64,000 bases of DNA from Rhynchopus sp. YZ270_cl-10 (Eukaryota; Euglenozoa; Diplonemea; Diplonemida; Diplonemidae). The notes beneath the pieces are model-generated. The model made no database searches. It was not told the DNA's origin and worked only from the letters and a program-made list of their open reading frames with translations. The stretch lies in NCBI GenBank assembly GCA_964035575.1, contig OZ037854.1:1054001-1118000 (forward strand). Reading direction: 5' to 3'. A program made the position numbers and the translations under genes. How positions within the stretch are numbered: the stretch's first letter is position 1; each line of letters starts with the position of its first letter. Below, one piece after another: positions 50,582-58,673 of the stretch.

Positions 50582-51003
50582 ATGTTGTCCTCCGTCATTG
50601 AAAAGGCGAAGAATGAGGCTGTGTACATTGAGGAGGTTGCGAAAGGAGTGGATAAGGTGCTGTCAAGCAACTCTGATAAGCAAGACAAAGGCCGGCCGTT
50701 ATCCTTGCAGCACGATACGCACTATACAAATTTTGTGTAAAGTGCAGAGCTCCAACAGATGGACCTCCACTTACCATGGCAGCAGCTTCGGAAGAGCTGA
50801 CGTATCTTCGCAACACAAACTATGGGTTGAAACTATTGCTTCGCGTAGGGTTTTGAGGAATTGGGTGAGCCAGTGTTTTTTTACTTTTCCTCAAAAAATG
50901 TTTCGAAATGATCCCATTCGCTGTCAACTACATCAAGAAGGTGTTGGTCGGGATGACCACCAAGCTGCATGCGTTCTGCAACGACCTTCTAAACCTATGG
51001 TGA
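50582..51003 (+). pseudogene. Coding-looking remnant behind gene C, progressively lost in units 2 and 1
   Basis: 50582-50740 reads MLSSVIEKAKNEAVYIEEV and on to a stop, in frame with the preceding esterase CDS after its TAA. 50774-50854 (MAAASEELTYLRNTNYGLKL) and about 50900-51003 (IPFAVNYIKKVLVGMTTKLH, then AFCNDLLNLW) are further frames. Unit 2 keeps only the last ~40 bases (GCATGCGTTCTGCAA), unit 1 none. No family recognised; probably a former separate gene or former C-terminal part. Confidence 0.45.
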
Positions 51004-52316
51004 ATCATTGGGTGCAGCAACCGAAAGAATCTATGCCCACTGTGGCAATTCTCTGTTATGTTTTTCCTGTCATGCTTTTCCCCTACTCTATTTTTACTTT
51101 GTGTGTGTCCGTCATGCAAATCTGCCTACGTAGTGACGCACCTAGCTGCACTACGTTTTGCGGAGTATTTCTTTGTTCATTTTTGTTCCCAAATAAGCGA
51201 ATACGCGAATAAGGGAATTCTTTGTGCGACTTCCTTCCTTACTGTATTTTTTTTTTGAGACAACGTAGGAAATGAAATCCGGTGCGATGAACGAAAAGTT
51301 CTTTCTCTGATTTCGTTTCTTTATCGGAGTCTTGGATACCAGTTTATTTATTTATTTCTTTTTCGGACTGTCCAAGAGTATGCCACTGGTGACAACTTGA
51401 CGTGACAGAAGTACCGTGTTTTGAAAAAATACGGACCAGAAAAATTAGTCCATAAAAAAACCCCCCAAAAGGTCCACGTTTTTTCTGGTCCGATCTGTGT
51501 CAGAGATCTGCGCTCATGCTTCGAGTGAATTTTGAAGAAGATTCTTGTTTTTCCTTCATAAAAGTCCTTCCTTGACAAAGTTTGCGAAGAGGTGTGAGGG
51601 TTCAGCGTGTGGACAAGTTCAAAAAAATCGTAACACATATGTCGGACCAGAAAAATTCTAGAAAATTTAGAGAAAAAAAAACACAGTGGAGATTGCACAA
51701 CTGTGGCAACACAACCGAGGCAACTACACTACTCCAACAATAATGTCAATTTATCAAAGAAAGAAAAAAAAAAAGTCAACCCAGAGACACACTTCCCCCG
51801 CAACACCTTTGGGGGAGGTAACGACGTCTATACCTTCCGTAGTACAAAGGCTTCGGCCAACATTGAGTACAGACCCGAATTCTCCCACCTGGTGGGATTA
51901 CTCGGCGATTGTCGACACAACAAATATAAAAATGCAGAAGGCATTTTGTTTCTGTGCTTTCTTTGAATAAAACACATTTGTGTTTTATTCGCCTTTTTGT
52001 CCTTTTCTGCTATGTAGTGTTCGTAGTTTGTGAAAATTTGAGTCCCTAAAATTTTCACTCATTTTCCCGTATCTCCCCCACAAGCTCCTAGCCGAGATTG
52101 GCTCGGAAGTGCAACCAACCGCCCCTTGGAAAAGACAGAAAAAAGTCAATCTTTGTGTGAACTGCCCGGACTCTGGTCCGGACCCTTTGTTTTAAATAAA
52201 AACAACTTAGTAAGTGAATTTTTGGAAAGTGGAGATTGCACAGCTTTGTCACACGAGCGTGGTTATTTACGACGCGAGCGAAGCGAGTGTCTCTTTGCTT
52301 TTGTTTATTTTTTGAA

Positions 52317-52372
52317 GGTGACTAAGCACGAGAGGCTTAGGGTCATGATGACTGTCATCTTATAAACCTTTC
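52317..52372 (+). repeat. Stem-loop motif, copy 18
   Basis: Same as copy 16: intact inner stem and expanded outer arm. Confidence 0.7.
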
Positions 52373-52390
52373 TCTCTATTTTTCAACATG

Positions 52391-52440
52391 ATGTGATCAA
52401 GACTGAGCACGAGGCTTATGTGCATTTGGTAAACTTTCTT
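52391..52440 (+). repeat. Stem-loop motif, copy 19 (diverged)
   Basis: Same as copy 17. Confidence 0.5.
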
Positions 52441-52708
52441 TGCTCTCCCTCCCTCCCTCTCTCTTTCTTTGTGAACCTGGTATAAGTCCAGGCGCCTTGA
52501 AACCATCTCTGTTCTTCGTAGAGTGAGGTTTCAGGTTTCTTGGTCAACGTTGTGCCGCGGTGGCGTTCCTTTTTGTGGTTCGGGCTGGATCGTTTGTATG
52601 CGTGCAACGGTACGTTCTGCAATGACCCCTTCCCCCTTCCTTCCCCCACCTTAACCCTCAGTTCTTGCACTCTCTCTTCTCACCTCTTTTTATCCCAAAA
52701 ATATAACA

Positions 52709-53409
52709 ATGTCCGAAGAAGCCAAAGCAACTGCAGAAGAGGATGCAAAGGCGGCGAAAATCCAGGCTTTGTATCGTGGGAATAAAGCAAGAGAGGAGGT
52801 CAGCGAAAAGAGGAAGCATATGCAGGAACAGCAGCACCCACCCCCAGCACCGGAACCACCCACTGAAGAGACGCCAGCCCCGACATCGGAGGCTGGGGCG
52901 GGAGAGGCAGCACCCACACCGCAAACACCCCCCAACACCACAGACACCACGGTGCAGCCAGATACGGAAGTGGAGACGAAGGTCGAGGATGCGGAGCCTG
53001 CCGAGGAGGTGGTGGAGGGTGGTGACACAGGGACGGAGGACCTGGGCATCGCAATCTTCAAAGCAATTGAGCTGCCTCCGCCCGCGCCAAGTGACCAGCG
53101 CAGCACCTTTGTGAAGAGCTCGCGCTGGGAGATCCCTCCGAACACAAAACCTGCGGTGCCTGAGATCAAACTCAAACCAAAGACAGCGCTGACGCATGAC
53201 TCGCAGAAGGTGCATAAGGTATTTTATGATTACATTGCAATGCTTGTGTGTACCACAACTTCTCCCTTTCGTCTGTTTTATTGTTTGCGGGGGTGTATAA
53301 AGAGTTTGGCGGAAGGGGGTGGTGGACTTGCGAGCGGATTTTGAACCGTCTCCGTTCTCTTACGGTACAGACCATGTCCCACCCTTTGTATGAGCTCGAC
53401 TGCGGTTAG
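52709..53409 (+). CDS. IQ-motif protein, full-length copy, two exons
   Basis: Exon 1 52709-53218 (170 codons) and exon 2 53371-53409 give 182 residues ending TMSHPLYELDCG. One IQ motif (AAKIQALYRGNKAREEV, residues ~15-31), the usual calmodulin-binding helix; then a Pro/Thr/Glu-rich linker; then a conserved-looking C-terminal part (LGIAIFKAIELPPP, FVKSSRWEIPP, ALTHDSQKVHK). Reading through the donor would instead add 41 residues of low-complexity sequence. Probably a flagellar or cytoskeletal calmodulin partner, by analogy only. It is the only copy without the 193-base deletion and it sits at the outer edge of the array. Confidence 0.7.
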
Positions 53410-54044
53410 TTTCAACTCTTTATTTTCACACAACGAAACAAACAGGTGATTTTCCAGAGCGATGCTTGGTGGTAAAGCTGCGTGGAAAAAAAAGGGGGGT
53501 GGCATGCTTCGTGTTGGTCCGCCTGAGCCCGCCAAAAAAAAATCCCACCAAGACCCTGCCCGAGTGGAGACGGACTCAGGCGAACTCGGCCCGAGTCCGT
53601 CTCAGGTCTGTCTCAACTCGGGCGAACCTGAGCGGACTTGAGACGGACTTTCAAAGTCCGCCATAGTCCGTCTCAACTCAGGCGGACTCAGGTGGACCGC
53701 AGAGTATGGGGTGGGGGAGAGTACTGTAAAATATAGAGGGGGGTTATTGGGTTGTGAGGAGTGCACCCCCCCTTCCCGCCCGCTTGTTTGTGTGTTTACT
53801 TTTTTTGTTTGGTTTCCACCAACTTGAACACATGTCCCATTTTTTGTCTTCCAAAAAGAAAATTGACTACGATTATCCCAACTCTTTCTCTTCTTCTCTT
53901 TCCCCCACCACCTGCTACCTACATCATAGGGCCATACATTACACAAACACCTGCCCCCTATTTCTTTTTGTTTGTCTCATCTCAGTAATTTCGCGGGGGG
54001 TCTGTGTGTGGGGTTTTAAAAAGGCTTTTTTTTAAATACTAAAA
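53410..54044 (+). other. Spacer with GGACTCAGG minisatellite
   Basis: 53555-53700 holds imperfect direct and inverted repeats of CGGACTCAGG and GGCGAACTCGG, also present at the unit joins near 38570-38645 and 46700-46763. The rest is pyrimidine-rich leader. Confidence 0.6.
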
Positions 54045-57000
54045 ATGCAACGAGCACAGTGTGTTGTGTTCGCCTCGGCTGTGTTTGCACTTCTTTCTGC
54101 AGATGGTTTTAGCATTTCTTTTGACAAGCCTGTGAAGCTGGGGGGGTCACGTGGGTCGCCGTTCTGGAGACCGAGGGGAGGTGTGGGGTTTGGGAAGGGG
54201 AAGGCAGCGCTTACGATACAGACGAAGGGAGAAGGGTGCACATGCGACGGGTCTGACGGGGGCGAAGCGAAGTGTGCAAAGCCGTGCACCTCTTCGGGTC
54301 ACTCTGTGATGTTCACTGCCGACTTTGGAGCACGCTTTCACACCTACTCGGGAGAGAAGCACTTCTGTGGTGCCATGTCCGTCGGGGTGGAAGGAGAGGA
54401 TGGAGGTCCCACCGTCCGTCATTGCCCCGACATTCATGACCAGACCCCTACAGAAGACTCTGTCACGATGCCTGTAGTCGAGTGGACGCTGACCGAAGGG
54501 GGTACACTCACGAACCCCTCCCTCACGCACGCAATGGTGGACAAAAAGGTGACAGTCTCGACCTCGGCTATCAAGGATGACATTCCCTCGTCAGTCACCT
54601 TTGGGAACAACATTCTTGACATGAAGGACAAACAGCTCATGCTTAGGTATGCATTGCAAAACAAAACAAAACCTCGAAATCGGAGTGGGTTTGGGTCTAG
54701 CTAGTACTATGGTCACGCAATCAAAAGACAGCTTTTTTTCAAACATAAAGACGTATAGACAGCGGAGCTTGCAGAGGTGGCAACTACACTATTCCAATTC
54801 GAATAAAAGAGAAAAATTGTTTTTGGGAAAGCTGACCGCTTTTATCCTATCTTGAAGACGAAAGGTGGTGTTATTCAGAATATGTCATTATGCATTTCCA
54901 AAGAAAAGCTGATGTAACGATGTTAACAACGCAATAACAGACTCGCAACAGTGAAGTACGACGACAGCAACGAGCATGTGATTCTCAAGTCGAAGGACCA
55001 CGGCTACTCGTGGGCCTCGTATGCCAAGATCCCGATTGACATCGGCGAACGCAACTCGCTGGAGCGGTTTGGGGAGAACGACCTGAGGGTGTGCTTTGAA
55101 CCCCCCTACCCACCTTTCCACTGTTTCCTTTGTCCACTCTTTAACCTCTCTCCCCTTGCAGGTTTTCGTCTCCCTCGGGAACAGCACCATTCTCAAGACA
55201 CAGAGCCGTACCCTTGGCCGCAAGTATGTGGTACTTTCCCTATAAGCCCCACCCATTAACGTAGTCGGAATGGCAATGTGTTGAACAAAAAAACCACTTC
55301 TGCAGATGGGACAACGTCACCGAGTCGACAGACTACCACAACCTTCCCACTGTCGTCACCGCAAAGTTCACCACCCACATGAGTGGAGGCCGTGCAGGCC
55401 CCGTGCTGTACAGCCTTGGTGCGAAGAAGGGCAGCAACCAGGTGTGTTTCCTTATAGACCAGGCACGAGGCGGAGGTTTCACCTTGCGTCTGCAACTGTC
55501 AACCCCACACTTCTTACACAGTACTTCAGCCTGGGGGATGAGCACAACCGCCACATGGACGATGCTGAAGACTTCTCCACCGAGTTTTTGGTATGTACTG
55601 TTGCCTCTACTTTTGCAAAAGGTGGCATTGGGTACTGCACTGCACGCCCCTCAGGTCTTACCACACTCTTTCATTACAAAACCCTCTCCCTTAGGAATCC
55701 ATTGGCACGAGAAACAAAAGCGACAGCGACGTTTGCGACCAGCCGCCGTTCCCGAAGGACGCGACACAGTGTGGGAGCACTGGGGTCGTGGACGTGACGA
55801 ACCTGGGCACTGCTGAGGAGGGGTCGAACATGACGGACCTGATGCTGTGCTACGACAAGCTGGGTGCGGGCTACAACAGCGAGGAGGAGGACGCTGTGTA
55901 CTGCATGAAGGCGCGCGTCAACGAGACAAAGGAGCAGATCGCTTTCGACACGAAGCAGCGCAAGAAGGAGGAGAAGGAGGCAGCTGACAAGCTCTACCGT
56001 GAGGAGATGGAGCGCCGTGCCGAGGAGGCTCGCATCCGCAAGCGCGACAAGCGTCGCGAGAAGTTGAAGAAGGTCAAGGAACAGCGTGCACGCTGGCAGG
56101 CAGTCGACAGCGAGCAGAACCTTGCCCCTGCGCGTGTCTTCGAGCAGGAGGACGACGAACTCATTGTTGTGCGCGACATGACCAAAAACGGTATGCAAAA
56201 AATAACTATTTATTACTGTAAAATAAAGTAGACTTTATTTTACGCGATATTTCCAGGTGCACGAGTGCACCTGGAAATATCGAGTAAAATAGTGAAGTCT
56301 ACTTTATTTTGCAGTGATAAGTTGTTTTATTTGTCTAGTAAAAACACGATATACGCAATCCCTGTATAAAACGAATAAAATGATGTTGACCAAAGAGTGG
56401 AGGGGGTGTGGGTGGACTACTACAAAAAACAGGTGCGACATAAGGGCACTGTTTCTCATGCAGAACAATGAACAATAAAGTGGGGAGTACCCATTTTCCC
56501 AGGTACAGGTACACGGGTACACAGGTACACAGGTACACAGGTACACAGGTACACAGGTACACAGGTACACAGGTACACAGGTACACAGGTACACAGGTAC
56601 ACAGGTACACAGGTACACAGGTACACAGGTACACAGGTACACAGGTACACAGGTACACAGGTACACAGGTACACAGGTACACAGGTACACAGGTCCCATA
56701 ATCTTCGTACAGCTCCTCCATTTTTCAGCATACTTTTTTTTTACTTGTTTTTTCGTGGTGCCCTGGTGAAAAAAGTAGGGGAAACCCTCTTATCCAGTGT
56801 GTAAAACTTTATTTTACGGAGTAAAACTTTATTTTACAGCTCCATAGAAATCCCTCGTGTGAGCTGTAAAATAAAGTCCACTTTATTTTATTCGTTTTAT
56901 AGAGGGATTGCACGTATAAAGTGTTTTTACTAGACATATAAAAAAAAAAAAATCTTGGTGTCAGAGGAAGAAGTCTTGCGGAACATTGGTCTTTCTTTTT

Positions 57001-57296
57001 CGGCCAAAATAAAAAAAGTGAAGTTACGCTATGAAGTGACCAAATGGCAATACTTGCTTTTTTAGCTCTTTTATGGATATCCTGAAGAAAAATCGTGGCG
57101 GACTATGAGTAATGATGAGAAGGTCTGAAAAGTTACACGAACATTACATAAAATATCCCGCTCCCCTGCACGTTAACAACACACCCCCCCGTTCACAGCT
57201 GAGTTCCTCGAGTTCATGGATGAAGAAGTGGGCCTTCCCGGAAAGCCTTCAGAAGAGGAAGACACAGCAGACACCAAGGCTGAAGAGGAGCAGTAA
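54045..57296 (+). CDS. Secreted Asp-box (BNR-like) protein with acidic coiled-coil tail, seven exons
   Basis: Exons 54045-54646, 54941-55088, 55162-55223, 55306-55441, 55522-55590, 55695-56190 and 57199-57296 all join in frame through GT-AG introns to 536 residues. Signal peptide (MQRAQCVVFASAVFALLSAD). Around residues 200-260 a typical Asp box is seen (SKDHGYSW in ILKSKDHGYSWASY), and a second weaker one (SRTLGRKW), so a sialidase-like or sortilin-like beta-propeller is likely. Arg triad and other catalytic residues of sialidases cannot be identified, so enzyme activity is doubtful. Residues ~415-480 are a highly charged coiled coil (KQRKKEEKEAADKLYREEM), and the end is acidic (PSEEEDTADTKAEEEQ). 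No KDEL. The last intron is 1,008 bases and full of repeats. Confidence 0.78.
56216..56315. repeat. 100-bp hairpin in the last intron
   Basis: ACTGTAAAATAAAGTAGAC at left pairs with GTCTACTTTATTTTGCAGT at right; the centre is CCAGGTGCACGAGTGCACCTGG. Confidence 0.75.
56325..56944. mobile_element. 620-bp inverted-repeat element in the last intron
   Basis: 56325-56382 and 56885-56944 are imperfect inverted copies of ~58 bases (TCTAGTAAAAACAC, GCAATCCCT, TATAAAACGAATAAAAT). The octamer array lies between. A further hairpin (CTTTATTTTACAGCTC at about 56829 with GAGCTGTAAAATAAAG) sits just inside the right arm. No coding capacity. Confidence 0.65.
56511..56694 (+). repeat. Minisatellite of about 23 copies of ACAGGTAC
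   Basis: Near-perfect 8-bp tandem repeat. Each unit contains CAG directly followed by GTAC. It opens frames on both strands (VYLCTCVP on the minus strand) that are repeat artefacts. Confidence 0.95.
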
Positions 57297-58673
57297 AGAG
57301 AACGGCACTACTAAATAAAGCAAGGGTGACAACTAAAAAAATAAATACGACAGCAGGTGCTCTTGAATTGGCAGTGAAAGGTGGGGGGGAACAACAGGCA
57401 TGACAACAAATTTCTCTTTTAAAAAATGTGTACATTATTACAAAAAAAATTAACAAAAAAAAATGTGTCAACGTGACAAGGGCAAAAAAAAGTTCCTAAA
57501 AAAAATACCGCCTGATTTTTTTCCGATGTTTTTTTTTTTCCCTTTTTTCTTCTGTTCTTGTTATTTTTTACCCACAATATCCCCAGCGCCCCTCTCACAT
57601 TCCAAAAAAAAAAATCGCAAAATCTGCTATACAAATGAAGGATGGAAAAAAAACAAAACAAAAAAAGTAGCGACTGTGTGTTGTCTTAAAATGTCCAGGA
57701 CTTAAAATGCATAAAAAAATACAAAAAAATGAAAATGACAATTTTTAAAAAGTACATGGGATGGGATTGGAGATGGGTATAAAGGGCAGGTCATAAGAGT
57801 GGTAACTAATTTACCACTTCTGAAGTGACCTTTTTTATTTTTTTATTTTGAAATCCGAAGGTCACTTCGAAGTGACCTTCGAAAAGTTCCCTAAAAATGA
57901 CCTTTCCCCCCCCTTGTTTTTAAATCCGGGGTCACGAGGTGACGAGAAGTGACCTCGAAGTTACCATTTTTCATTTATTTTATTTTATTTTTGAGAACAG
58001 CGTTAGGACCCCTCTTATAAAGGGGTTTTCTTTACCAAAAAAAAAAAATCTCTTTTTTGTGAACAGAAAATAAAAGATAACTTCTTGACAGCAACATCAC
58101 AAATAAAGGAACAAGCAATATGTATGAGGAGAACTCATGCATTTCCTGTAATTTTTATGTGATGGTTTTTTCTTTTATTGTTTCTTTATTTTCTTTTCAA
58201 GGTGGCTTTTATTTTTTTTGCAGATGGGCATCTTACAAAATATTTTTGAATCAAGTTCCCCTGCCTTCTGGGGTATATTAAAAAAGTTCTCATATCCCCA
58301 TTTTGCATATCAGACGTAAATCCCGAAATGGATGTAGGACTGCATTAATTCAGGTTGGGTGTCCATCCGGTGCACCGCTCATGTACCAAAGGTACACTGT
58401 TCACGAGCGGGCTTTGTATTTCAACTCTACTTTGCATTCCACACAGTACCGTGCTATCATGGTACATGATCCTGCTGGTGTAGTTGGCTATACCAGCATG
58501 ACATGCACATACCACATGAAATACCACATAACACCGTGTGAAGAGTTGTGAAGAGCTGTGTTTTTCCGCCCCCAGAACACACCACATAAGTTACTTCTCT
58601 CCCAGGCATTTTTTTTGACCCCCCCTTCCCCCCTTCCCTCCTCCCCCTCCCCCTTCTCCACACACAAAAGACA
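57297..58673 (+). other. 1.4-kb spacer
   Basis: AT-rich spacer without supported gene. Holds a palindromic cluster (57801-57964) and, at about 58200-58243, a doubtful relic of the stem-loop motif. Ends with a strong C/T leader (58600-58660) for the next gene. Confidence 0.5.
57801..57964. repeat. Cluster of AAGTGACCTT palindromes
   Basis: 57857-57880 is a perfect 24-bp palindrome (GAAGGTCACTTC and its inverse). GAAGTGACC occurs four more times in both orientations, and GGTAACT/AGTTACC bounds the cluster. Confidence 0.6.

Larger units (their letters stand above)
51004..52708 (+). other. Spacer of unit 3
   Basis: Host spacer shared with units 1 and 2 but free of the large elements; holds stem-loop copies 18-19. 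The leader of the IQ gene (52620-52708) is C-rich. Confidence 0.55.
46764..53632 (+). repeat. Tandem unit 3 of 3 (about 6.9 kb)
   Basis: Cys-rich fragment, esterase-like gene C, spacer, and the full-length IQ gene. It lacks the elements private to units 1 and 2 and so supplies their empty sites. The right edge falls in a GGACTCAGG/CGAACTCGG minisatellite. Confidence 0.8.

Noticed and set aside
56304-56731. Frames coding VYLCTCVP repeats on the minus strand
   Set aside because: They are the six-frame echo of the ACAGGTAC octamer array inside an intron.
58200-58243. A twentieth stem-loop copy
   Set aside because: Only GGTGGCTT and GGGCATCTTACAAA-like pieces remain and the hairpin is absent; it could be chance in T-rich DNA.
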